A DNA stretch of 64,000 nt. It comes from Zasmidium citrigriseum (Eukaryota > Ascomycota > Dothideomycetes > Mycosphaerellales > Mycosphaerellaceae). Numbering within the stretch: the first letter of the stretch is position 1; each line of letters starts with the position of its first letter. Below are positions 49,041 to 58,634 of this stretch, piece by piece. The notes under the pieces were generated by a model. It saw only the letters and a list, made by a program, of their open reading frames with translations, did not search any database and was not told the origin of the DNA. The stretch lies in assembly GCA_002786025.1 (NCBI GenBank), contig NHNW01000022.1, positions 1 to 64,000 of the forward strand. The letters are read 5' to 3'. A program made the translations under genes and the position numbers.

Positions 49041-49598
49041 ATGCCGGCTCCATCGCAACTCGCCATCGCGACGTCAGCGTTGAATCGCCTCGTCAAGGAG
49101 GAGAAGAGCTACCACCAAGAACTCGAATCGCAACAAGCCCGCATCACGAAGCTCGAACAAGGCAACGACGCCGACGAGAATGCCGAGTACACATTGAGAC
49201 AAGAGGTAAGTGAAAGCAAGTGATGTAGTAATTGTACAAGTCTTTCAATTGCAAATGGGTATCATCGCTATGCTATGCTGCCATGCCAGGCCTTTTGTCA
49301 TTCAATTCGCTAATCATCCCCCAGCGTAAAGCTCTCGATGAGACCAAGGCCATGTTTCCTCAACTTCGGCAGAAGATCGAAGAAGCCAAGTCGAAGCTCG
49401 AGGCCCAGCTGGTATGTTACATTTCATCGTGTTCATCGTTTTTGTCATTCATCTCTTCAAGAGGTTGCAGTCGCTCATTTTGTGATTCTTGTACAGGAGC
49501 AAGACAAGGGCCCAGGCGATCAGAGCTCGCCAGAGGACATCACAAAAGCCAAAGAGGCAATTGCGGCTGCGTTGCATGCCATTCGAGAGGCATCATGA
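49041..49598 (+). CDS. RBL2: Tubulin-specific chaperone A (cofactor A, Rbl2)
   Basis: Exons 49,041-49,205, 49,325-49,411 and 49,497-49,598, with introns of 119 and 85 nt, longer than most in this window. Product 117 aa, typical for the family. Seen: SQLAIATSALNRLVKEEKSY, then a three-helix heptad pattern (YHQELESQQARITKLEQ; AMFPQLRQKIEEAKSKLEAQ; ITKAKEAIAAALHAIRE). It binds beta-tubulin released from the folding pathway. Its 3' end is 110 bp from the Elongin A stop. Confidence 0.92.
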
Positions 49599-49707
49599 TT
49601 TCGTTCTGTCGTGGTCGGAAGAAAGGGTGGTGCGAGGAGTCGGGTTTGTAGATATGTTGAAGCAGATAGGTGTGTCAATCGACGATGTTGACGTCTTCAG
49701 ACCACTT

Positions 49708-50946
49708 TCAAATCTTGCGCTTCTTGTTGGTGTTCATGAAGATCGACGGAGCTGGGCGCTTTCTGATCGTCTTCGGTGGCGAGCTGGCTTCAGGACTCGT
49801 CGACTTGGCTTGCGCAGCGACCGGCTTGGCTGGCGGACTGAGTTGGGCGCTCGATGTGCCCTCTTTGACGGAGGCGACCGGCTGCTTTGGTGGTGATGGA
49901 GCGCTGTCAGCGGCTGGTGGGCTCGCAGCTGGAGTTTGGTTGGTCGGGGTCTTTGAGGCTGGGGCCGTAGATGGTGGCGAGCGCCTAGCTGGGTCGATGA
50001 CGATGGGTGATGGTGCAAAGTCGAATGGCTTGCTGGGTGGTGACGATGCTGATGCTCGCTTGCCTTTCTGGGTGAGCGCTCGGAGTTTGGCCTCGTTCTC
50101 TTCGCGTGCCTTGCGGGTTTCCGCCTCGACAGTCGCCTGGTGTCGCTCAGCAAGCTTGACGTTGGACATGCGAGCAGGAGGCTGGATCTTTCTCGTGGCC
50201 TTCTCTTTCTGGATCTCCTTCATCAGGACCTTCTCGTGTGGGTGAAGATCGCGAGGGGCGATGGTGAGAGGCCGATTCGGGCCCGCTTGCTGAACCATGG
50301 CTGGTGGTGGTGTCGTGATCTGCCGCTTCGCACTGGCGAGTCTCTGCTGAGCAGTCTGAGGAACGAAGGGCTTCGCCATGGCTCGAGCTCTGGAGGCATC
50401 GGCAGCCTGGCGACGAAGTGCGCCGAGCATCTCGGTGCCATTCTTTGCGTTCTTGAGAGTGGGTTGCTTGGCCTGGCCCCAGCCATTGAGCTTCTTGTTC
50501 GGGACACCGTCGATGTAGAAGTTGTGCTCATCTTCAGCGCGAGCGTGAGGCAGGACCTTCTTGACGAAGAGTGCTTGATTCTCTGCCTTCTTCAGACCCT
50601 CACCAGCGAGAGCCTTGCGCAGGTTCTCTTCATCTTCGGCAGCGTTCTTCTCTTCTTTGCGCTGAAGGTAGCGGTAGACCTTGTACCAGCTGCTCTTGTT
50701 CGTGGGTCTGACAATCTTGTTCTCCCAGTCAGGAATGTCGCGAGCAATGAATGCCTTCCAGAGCTCTTCGCTGGCCTCGGCCACCTGCGGGCAGTTGACC
50801 TCGATATCGCGTAGCTGTTGTGGATTTTGGATCTTGAGCAGAATTGGGCGGGCGAGGTGGTATGGCATGTCTGCGATGTCGTTGATTTGCGCCGAGAGGC
50901 GAATGGCAGCTTGGGTAGCCATCTTGAAGAGTGTTTGTGCGGGCAT
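49708..50946 (-). CDS. ELA1: Elongin A / SIII p110-like (Ela1)
   Basis: Single exon, 412 aa, start at 50,946 (a second Met at residue 9 is possible). The N-terminal half carries the Elongin A region: MPYHLARPILLKIQNPQQL (BC-box-like helix), then LRDIEVNCPQVAEASEELWK and FIARDIPDWE, an F-box-like fold that contacts Elongin C. The remainder is low-complexity Pro/Ala/Ser/Lys with a basic end (MNTNKKRKI) that may be a nuclear signal. Known role: stimulates RNA polymerase II elongation and, with Elongin C and a cullin, ubiquitinates stalled polymerase. Divergent from THO7, another elongation-linked factor. Confidence 0.9.
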   Translation of the reverse strand: MPAQTLFKMATQAAIRLSAQINDIADMPYHLARPILLKIQNPQQLRDIEVNCPQVAEASEELWKAFIARDIPDWENKIVRPTNKSSWYKVYRYLQRKEEKNAAEDEENLRKALAGEGLKKAENQALFVKKVLPHARAEDEHNFYIDGVPNKKLNGWGQAKQPTLKNAKNGTEMLGALRRQAADASRARAMAKPFVPQTAQQRLASAKRQITTPPPAMVQQAGPNRPLTIAPRDLHPHEKVLMKEIQKEKATRKIQPPARMSNVKLAERHQATVEAETRKAREENEAKLRALTQKGKRASASSPPSKPFDFAPSPIVIDPARRSPPSTAPASKTPTNQTPAASPPAADSAPSPPKQPVASVKEGTSSAQLSPPAKPVAAQAKSTSPEASSPPKTIRKRPAPSIFMNTNKKRKI

Positions 50947-51422
50947 GGTGGGCGAGGTGGGCGGGCGGACTTTTTGACTTGTCGCGGGTGGTCCGGGCGT
51001 CGTGACTCTTCCAATGGCTACTATTGTCCAGCAACGGGGTCAATAGGCTGTCGAGCTCGAACAATAGCAACAATAGGAATCAACGGTCCGAGTCTAACCG
51101 GCTCAGCCAGCGAATAGCAGCAGATCTAATTCTTGTATCAGATATGGACGATGATGCATTGTTGGGCAGAGAATCGCGAAGGCAGAAGGGTTAAAGCGAG
51201 GGAGTGTGAATGGGAGAGGGAGTAGGTGAGGTGTGAAAGACGACGCCTGTGAGGCAGGAGCCCCACGTGCTGTGGCTGACGGCTCGGGCCCCCACGCCAG
51301 CGATTGGCTGCATGCAGGTACGGCGCGCTAGTCTTCGATCAGATCCCTGCTCTCTGAGACGCACCTTTGAACGTGAACAACACCAGCGACACTCGATCAA
51401 CAATTCGATACCGGCATTCGAA
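50947..51422. promoter_or_regulatory. Divergent promoter ELA1 / THO7
   Basis: 476 bp between start codons. A GAGAGGGAGTAGG purine tract (51,215-51,232) and a GCATGCAGG site (51,309) are visible; no defined regulatory site is claimed. Confidence 0.5.
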
Positions 51423-52523
51423 ATGGGGGATCAGAATATCCAAGAGCTCAGCGTGCTTCCAGACACGGCGCAAGAAGGTACAAGTGACGCCAGCAATCAA
51501 GTGACAGCTCACACTCACACCTGACCAGATGCGCTCCATGCAAACCGTCTGCTGGCCATCGAGGAGCGGCCCTTCCAGCGCGTGACCAGGAGTCTGCTCG
51601 CAAAGGACTCTCCATTACGGTCGACCATATCTTATCTGCCATCTCCGCCTCCCGAAGGCGAAGAAGAGACGACTCCCGAGTACGACGCGCAAAAGATCGA
51701 AAGGTTTCGCGAGGATGTTTTGATCGACTTTGCAAGTCTGGAGAGCAGCATCATCCGCATTCAGCTGATCCTCTCTTCGAACGAGTCTGAGCGAGAACGA
51801 TATGCGGCGGCAAAGGCCCAGATCCTGGAGACAGCTCAAGCTGTGCGCGATAACACTGTCGAGCTGAGGGCGCAGTTGGTCGATGCCCAGCGCGTGTTGG
51901 AGCAAAGAAAGGGGTACGACGAGCAGGCGGCCAAAATACTGGATGACAAGAAGCTCAAGAGTCGCGACGAGACCAAGGCAGATATTGACAAGCTGGAGAA
52001 AGAGATCGAAGATCTGCAGCATGAAAGTGCGGAGTATGAAGTTACTTGGGTGTCGAGGAAGGAGCAGTTCAACAACATTGTCCGAGAAGGCGAGGCTATG
52101 ATCCGACAGATCAAGGGCATCAAGGATGAGCCAGAGCCAGACAAGGACGAGAACATGGAAGATGGCGAAGACGGGGCGAAGGCTGGAATAAGCAGGATGG
52201 AATCACCCGCACCAGACGGAAGGTCGCCACAGCAAAGTGACTTGGGTGGTGGAACGCCAATGCACGATGTTGGAGAGGGAGACGGTACACCACGGCCTTC
52301 CAACAAATTCCTCGAAGTTGACGACGCGACCCGTACGAACAGCAGGGTGTCGTCCCCTCTGGTCCAGCCCACGCAAGTCCAGGATGATGTGGAGATGGTC
52401 GAGACGAGCATCACAGATCCTGCCACTAGTGAGCAGAAAGCTGAGGACAGCATGGGGGCCACGGAAGCAAGCACTCCTCAAGTTTCTACACCTGCTGGAG
52501 ATATCGCCATGGATGATAGTTGA
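51423..52523 (+). CDS. THO7: THO complex subunit 7 (Tho7/Mft1 family)
   Basis: Exons 51,423-51,477 and 51,529-52,523; the 51-nt intron (GTACAA, branch CTGAC, CAG) restores DALHANRLLAIEERPFQRVT, the conserved family start, after MGDQNIQELSVLPDTAQE. Product 349 aa. Residues about 60-210 form a long coiled coil (FREDVLIDFASLESSIIRI; DIDKLEKEIEDLQHESAEYE). The C-terminal 130 residues are acidic, Ser/Thr/Pro-rich and probably disordered; they are longer than in animals. Known role: THO couples transcription to mRNP packaging and export and limits R-loops in the nucleus. Confidence 0.88.
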
Positions 52524-52800
52524 AAGCAGTACCTCTATGAAGCTAGGCGACGCTAAAGAACGCCAGACCGAACTTTTAGTCATCCGCCGCCCTGCACATG
52601 TACACCATTCTCTCGAAGCTCCACAACCGCCCTTTGATTTCCTATACCAGCTGTAATCGACTACTGACGCGAACGTCCGAACGGTCTGTGTGTAGACAAC
52701 TTAAAAAGCACGAAACGCTTTTCGATGCTGGAGACCTCCAATTCTACAGACCATCGAAATCATCGAAATCTGTACCATCCTTTCCACGACAACGACGATA
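52524..52800. other. Intergenic, THO7 to HD-domain gene
   Basis: 277 bp; THO7 3' UTR and the next promoter. Nothing else seen. Confidence 0.5.
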
Positions 52801-53697
52801 ATGTGTCCACCATCAGATCGATTCACCCACACAGCCTCATTAACGACCGATGCATCAATACCACCGCCCTGCGTTCCGAAAGACCCCATTTCTCTCGCCG
52901 CCTACGAGCACGCAGCAGCGAACCTCCACCCAACAATCCTCAACCACAGCCTCCGTGTCTACCTCCACGCCCTGCACATCTCCCAAGCCGAAGCCTCGCC
53001 CTGCCATGAGGGCGACATGCTCCCGCTCCTCTTCGTACGTCAACCTTCTCTCTTATTCTCCCGTCAGACTTGAGGCTGTCATCCCCGAATCTCCCTTCAC
53101 TTCTCCATTTCAATTTCGGACTTCTTGCCTTCACTTCTCTTTTCAGATGTTGCCGATATAGTCTTCACCTCTCTTTTCAAATGCTACCGATGTTGTCTTC
53201 ACTTCTCTTTTCAGATGTACGAACCACACTAACCCTCCCTCATAAAAAAGACATCCTGCATCTTCCACGACATCGGCACAACCCCCCTCTACAACACCGG
53301 TCCCCTCCGCTTCGAAATCGAAGGCGCCGACGCAGCCGTAACCTTCCTCTCCCGCCACAACATCCCCTCCGCCCTCTCCCACGAAGTTTGGATCGCGATC
53401 GCAATCCACGATACGCCCCAAATAGCCGAAAGGATATCCCCACTGGCGAGATTGGTGAGACTTGGGGTGGCGATTGATTTCAAGCGGACTGCCGCCCTGG
53501 AGATGGTGACGGGGGAGTGGGTTGAGGAAGTTGAGGGAAGTTTTCCGAGGGGCGAGATTGAGAAGGTGCTTGGGGATGCGGTGGTTGAGCAGGCTTTGGA
53601 GTGTCCGCAGAAGGCGCCTGCGGCTTGTTGGCCGGGGGGTTTGTATCGGAGTAAGTTGGAGAATATGGAGTGGGAGGGGGTTAATAAGGCCTTCTGA
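52801..53697 (+). CDS. HD-domain protein, cyanamide hydratase-like
   Basis: Exons 52,801-53,034 and 53,251-53,697 with a 216-nt intron (GTACGT...CACTAACC...AAG), phase 0; product 226 aa. Seen: ISLAAYEHAAANLHPTILNH (His49), SCIFHDIGTT (His84-Asp85, the metal-binding HD pair) and EVWIAIAIHDTP (His131-Asp132), spaced as in fungal cyanamide hydratase / urea hydro-lyase relatives. Activity is inferred from family only; many members act on other small substrates. The second half has a run of GT-rich codons. The intron is about four times the local norm and holds a tandem repeat. Confidence 0.8.
53129..53220 (+). repeat. 34-bp tandem repeat inside an intron
   Basis: Units start at 53,129, 53,163 and 53,197 with CTTCACTTCTCTTTTCAG or CTTCACCTCTCTTTTCAA, an exact 34-bp period, about 2.7 copies. 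Each unit is a pyrimidine tract ending CAG (CAA in unit two), so it duplicates a 3' splice-site-like sequence. The frame requires the acceptor at 53,250 instead. Confidence 0.85.
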
Positions 53698-54135
53698 TCA
53701 TGAGTTCGGGCGGTGTATTTGCGTCTCAGCCAATGCGTCAATTGCAAGGCTTTCAATCAACGCTCTGTTCTTACCAGTTCCTCGAGCTTTTCTCCTTCTT
53801 CCGCTTAAGCTGGAAGATTAGCTCTCTCCACGAGAACACGCGAGTCTGGGCTATCAGAGGGCTTGTCATGCTCTTAACCCTTCTCGAGAAAATTGGGGAT
53901 TGCAAGAGGCATCTTCCACCTTGACCAGAGCACCGAGGGTAGTCTGTGAGATGGATTCCGCACTTGGTTGGGTATCATTTCGTTCCGCTATTCACGCTTT
54001 ACAATCCACCACATGGGCAGCTCCTGGACCAATGGGCCACCTCCTCATCTCTGACCCCGAAGATATCGGTCCGTCTTCTCCCCACCTTTCTTCCAAATCG
54101 ACCTTGGATCTCGTGTCTTCTTCATACTCGAGTCT
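53698..54135. other. Convergent 3' flanks, HD gene / LSM12
   Basis: 438 bp with no gene recognised; short open frames lack support. Confidence 0.5.
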
Positions 54136-54954
54136 TCAACCTCCCTTCCTCGGCCCCGTAGGCGTAGGAGTCGCCTTCCTCTCCCTCTCCTCCTTCTCCT
54201 TCAACTTTCTCCTCTCACCCTCAAGAACCTTCTTCACCCGCGCCAAAACATCCGGCTTCGCCGCCTGGCCCTTGCAGTCCTCCGGCCGGTAAGGCGGGAA
54301 GATGATCACCGAGTCGTGCGCGATAATCTGGTCATTGTGCCAGCGGATGGGGATGTTACTGCAACATTCGTTAGTCAGAATATACAATATGGCTGCGAGT
54401 GTGTGTACATCTTCTTCATCGCATCATAGATTGCTTGTGCCTCTCTCGTGACGCCTTTGCCGCGATCTTGCTCTTTCTCTTTCAGTTCTGCGATACGTGC
54501 CTCCTCGCGCTGTTTCAGGCGACGGGTGTCAATGGGTCCGATTGGAGGCTGGACGCTGGCGAAGCTGCCGTCCGTCTCGCTCGGGAGGGACACGATTTGC
54601 AGATTCTGGATCTTGGAGACGGGGACGATGTGGTAGTCTCCCGGCTGCGTAGCAGAGGTCGAGCCACGGGTGTTGATCGCGACGATGTTGAGAACAGGGT
54701 CTGCGGTGAAGAGGCTGCCCTCGATAGTTTGCGAGTGAGGGGCTATGGTGGTGATTTTGATCCTGTTGGAAAGGCGGATCAGCGTCTTATTCCCATGCAA
54801 TTCTTCACATCGTATGACACTCCACTCACCTCCCTCCCACAATCTTGCCCAGCGACTCAAGCGGGTCCGCCAGCGGCTGCATAGCAGGACTGCTCCCGCC
54901 AGTCTTGGGCGTCGCAATCTTGCCCACGACACTGTTTCTCTTATTGTCGCCCAT
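54136..54954 (-). CDS. LSM12: LSM12-like protein (Sm-like plus anticodon-binding domain)
   Basis: Exons 54,954-54,830, 54,762-54,409 and 54,358-54,136; introns of 67 nt (GTGAGT) and 50 nt (GTACAC, branch ACTAAC). Product 233 aa. Seen: an Sm-like half (IKITTIAPHSQTIEGSLFTA; VLNIVAINTRG; YHIVPVSKIQNLQIVS) and the anticodon-binding (AD) half: REEARIAELKEKEQDRGKGV, EAQAIYDAMKK, then IPIRWHNDQIIAHDSVIIFP and PYRPEDC. The C-terminus is a basic Lys/Glu helix. Known role: an Ataxin-2/Pbp1 partner on RNA and ribosomes. The AT-rich GTATAC cluster lies upstream of its start. Confidence 0.88.
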
Positions 54955-55994
54955 TTTCCTCTCCAATGGTCAAGTCACGCAGATCTGCTCTTCCTCGCCT
55001 TCTTCCCCTGAGCTCAATCGCACACAAACAGCGGTCGCGCCGTACCCAGACGCCAAACTACCACATAGATCCAGCCAGCTCTGTAAACGCCGCTCCGCTT
55101 CGCTCCCGAACGAGTAAAAGGCAAAGAGCGACGAGAAAGGCCGAAAGAATGTAGCGAGCGCGAGAGACGTGCAGTGGGTGGAGAGATGTCGAGAGTGGGA
55201 TGTCTGACGCGGAGCTAGCGAAGTTGAGATGGAGGAGTTGAGGTCGAAGTAGGGATGTGCGTATACCGTATAAATTGAAATCTCCAATGTGTATACAAAG
55301 TGTATACAATGTATACACTGTATATATACAAAGTGGGTCCCCCTGCATACCTCGTTCATAACCCCTTCGAGGATCAATCTGGTAGTCGACGGCCAGATAT
55401 GAAGGGTTATCGTTGCGCCAAGGTGTTGTATACACAACGGGGATCTCGAGATTGGCTGTGTATACAAGTATACACAGCTGTATACACGGCTGTATATTTG
55501 TGGAGCCCATCCCTAGGTCGAAGGGACGAACGACGCACGGACCAGCCGTTCAAGTCCTTTGTCTTGCGTTGGGTCGAGGAACGCCTCAACCTATCGAATC
55601 TATCTTACTAACAACAACGAACAACTTCTGTTTCTTGTCTCCCGCAGCTTTCAGAAGCCTTCCATCCTCACATCTTGGTCTAGCGGCTTCCTCATTTGGC
55701 CCGGCTACACGGCGCATCACATGCAGCCCGGCAGTAGCGCCATGATCATCCTCCGATCCCTCGAGCCATTGGACTTCCAATGCAGGCTCTCCACGGCTGC
55801 ATCGTAGTGCTTTCAGTCTTGGGATAGTCGCGATGCCATCAAAATGGCAGCCTTTTCGAAGCTTGAGTAAGATTCTTGTATTCAGATCTCCTGGGCAGAT
55901 CCATCATATCTTCAAGTAACATCGCAAAGATCGTTCAAAAACGGCAGCTTTACACATTAGACATCGTCTCCATGTCTCTCAAGATTCGGCAGTA
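54955..55994. other. Intergenic, upstream of LSM12
   Basis: About 1 kb between the LSM12 start and the hydrolase stop. It holds the LSM12 promoter, the GTATAC cluster and the 3' UTR of the hydrolase. Open frames at 55,300-55,800 do not resemble known proteins. Confidence 0.5.
55261..55485. repeat. Cluster of eight GTATAC palindromes
   Basis: Exact GTATAC occurs at 55,261, 55,291, 55,302, 55,311, 55,428, 55,460, 55,468 and 55,480. At 55,457-55,476 a 9-bp inverted repeat (TGTGTATAC, AA, GTATACACA) is perfect. Two subclusters are separated by about 110 bp of ordinary sequence. It could bind a dimeric regulator of LSM12, or simply be an alternating TA/CA repeat. Confidence 0.8.
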
Positions 55995-57889
55995 TCATAC
56001 CTGCTTCCTCTGCAACGTCTCCCTCAGCGCCTTCGCTTGCAAATTACAAGCCCGGCCACTCTCATCCACTTCAAACACCATATGTCCAAGGGGCACATTC
56101 GCATACGTAAAATCGTCAATATCAAGCCAGGTCACGCACGGCCAGTACCAGTCGTCGGCTGGAGCGGGAGGAGCAGGAGGTTGGTAGACGCCTGTGAAGC
56201 CGATTTGCTTGCCTTTGTAGAGATGGTTGGGCACGAGGCGGAAGTCGATGTCGTCGCCGAAGAGGGCGAAGACGCTGTCCAGGAGGTCGATTCCGTTGGC
56301 GACGTATTGTGTGACTTTGAGGGCGGGCCAGTCGTCTGTTGTGATTGTGACGGAGGTGTTGCTCTTCTCAGAGTAGTAGTGGCCCGCGAAATTTCTGTTG
56401 GCCTGCTCTTTTGCGATGTCTTCGAGTACGGGAAGTATCTTGTCGATCAGGATGTCTGGAAGTACTTCTGTCAACTTTTCCGAAGCTGTTGCTGTCAAGA
56501 GGCTGAAGCCGAAGTTGTAGCTTGGGATGAGGAACAGCACAGAAGCATAGTAGCCCCAGTTGCCGCTCTTCGTGTAGAGGTCAACAGTATGGCCATTGAC
56601 TCGTCTTCGAAAGATCTCCCATCCTCGTCCTACGGCTTGATCGTTTCGTTCAACGAGGGTCGTGGAGGTGAACCATCGTCTTGTCAAAGCATTGGAAAGT
56701 AGAGTGCTGTTGAGTATCGATTTTCCGATCGCTGCAAGATCGTTCGTGGTCGAAAAGGCGCCGGCGGCACTATGTCAGGTCAGTCACTTCGGCAATGCAC
56801 CACCTGACAGATACGTACCCATTCAGTGGCCCAAGAGCGTTGTTCCACCCACACTTCTGTGCATCGCCTCCGGGAATGACAGAATCGCTAGTCAGCGAAG
56901 AAGGGTTCCCAAAAGTTGATCCCGCCAACGCAAGAGGCGATCTGAGATGTTTGTCAAAGATCTCTTGTTCTGAAGCACCAGCCATATTTGAAAGCGCAAG
57001 ACCCAAGAGTGCGAAATTTGCGTTGCTGTAGAGAGGAGTGTAGCCTTGCGGGAAAGACGCTGCAAGACTTCCGATTTTGGAGAGGTAGACTGTTCTGATT
57101 AGCTGATATCACCTCCCACCTCAAGTGTTTTTACCATTTCTTGAGCAGGGTGAGTAGCTCAGATTCGCAGTGAAGAAGCCACAAACAGGATCCTCGCTCG
57201 CCTGGACATTGATGCCATTGCCTGGGTTGTTCGGGAGCTCCTCCTCGGCCAAGGGTGGCAGCAGTGAAGTGACATAGCCTTTCAGAGCCACGTCGTTCAA
57301 AGCATCTAGCAAGTCGTCAGCACACATACGTCAACCCACGATGATACGACTTACAATCCCTCGCAGCACCCGCAAGATACATCGCCAAATCTCCCACCGT
57401 AACCTCCTCCCAATCCGGCGTAGCATACAACTGCGGTATCTGACTCGCCTCCTTCAACTCAGGCAGGAACTCCGTAATAGGGTCATTAAACCTCCGATCC
57501 CCATCCTCAATCAACCACAAATACACCGTAAGGATCTTCGTAATACTCGCGATTCGGTATATCGAGTCGGCGTCGACTTTATTAGTTCCCAGGCTGCTAT
57601 TCGCAACAGCCGGGTCGGTGTGGTGGTATTCGTAGATCAGGCCATCGTCCGTTGTGCTGAACATTCCCAGGGAGAAAGTCGTCTCGTTGAAGGGCGCCTG
57701 GGTGAGGTTCGCGTTGATGATCTCCTCGATCTCTTTTGTCGCCTTGTGGAAACTCTCCTCCTGCGCAAGACCCGTCGGTGCCGGGAATTGTTGGCCTTGT
57801 ATGGGACATATCGTCGGTTTGGGCTTCTTCTCCTGGGCGCCCGCGAGGTGGAGGCTCAGGAAGCTCACGGCAGCGAGTGCGCTCCTCAT
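55995..57889 (-). CDS. Secreted beta-lactamase-fold serine hydrolase
   Basis: Four exons: 57,889-57,355, 57,305-57,135, 57,089-56,819 and 56,769-55,995; introns of 49, 45 and 49 nt. The third exon must begin after GAACAG to restore VYLSKIGSLAASFPQGYTPL. Product 583 aa. Start at the ATG at 57,889 (a GTG two codons earlier is ignored). Signal peptide at 1-19 (MRSALAAVSFLSLHLAGAQ), likely cleaved after AGAQ. Class C beta-lactamase/esterase motifs: SxxK as SITK (Ser115, Lys118) and YSN (256-258), with several N-glycosylation sequons. The C-terminal 200 residues form a second conserved domain seen in fungal members. Substrate unknown; these often act on peptides or esters, and some sit in secondary-metabolite clusters. 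Confidence 0.9.
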
Positions 57890-58634
57890 CTTCACGCTCC
57901 CCCTCTCAATACGCTGAGATAACGGTCATCGGAGAGAAGGACAAGACGTCTAAGAAATTGAGCAAGCGGCTGAACGAGGGTCTAATATCGCAGGTTGGAA
58001 CAAGGTTCGGCCTATCGCTTATCGGGTGGCTGCATCTAATCTGATCTCCACTCAGGTGAACGCTCTCTCCAAGCATTGCCCAGCGAGCGCCACAGGAGGT
58101 TTTGCTGGGGAGCCCATGGCGACCGGAGGTACATCCGGTATGAGCCGGTCACTCTTGATGTTGGAATACCACACCAACATCATGTCGACAACTTCGTGCT
58201 TTCGATGGACCGAGTGAACGGTATGCGCGTGGTCAAGTGCCGTGGAAACCACTCGAACTCAAAATGTTTAGTCATGCCGCTAGGTTCGATCCTCCGGGCG
58301 CCAGGATCCGATGTGGCATGTGTTGTTATCTTCTTCACTTGTTTGTCAACATGAGCCATCGCGGATGGCTCGCGATGGTTGCGGGCGGTGCCTACAGACG
58401 AGAGGAAAGGGAAGAAGTGAGGTCAAAAATCACAGTGAGACTTTCCGTCATCAGATCCATCAGGATTTTCACGCGTCAGGTAAGCACGCGCAGAACAACA
58501 TCACCTCACGCCGTACTCCATACGCCCGTCTATGTCGACTTGGATATATACATCATCCTGTCTCCGGTTACATGCATTCTCGCATCAAAACTGACGAAGT
58601 GAAAGCCTTTCCCATCAAAACAGAGGTTCATCAT
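57890..58634. other. Intergenic, hydrolase promoter
   Basis: 745 bp: the hydrolase promoter and the 3' UTR of the regulator. No gene recognised in the short overlapping frames. Confidence 0.5.

Noticed and set aside
55559..55807. 82-codon open frame near the GTATAC cluster
   Set aside because: TTG-type start, no family, no supporting splice sites.
57893..57895. GTG as start of the secreted hydrolase
   Set aside because: An ATG two codons downstream gives a clean signal peptide; GTG starts are not expected in fungal nuclear genes.
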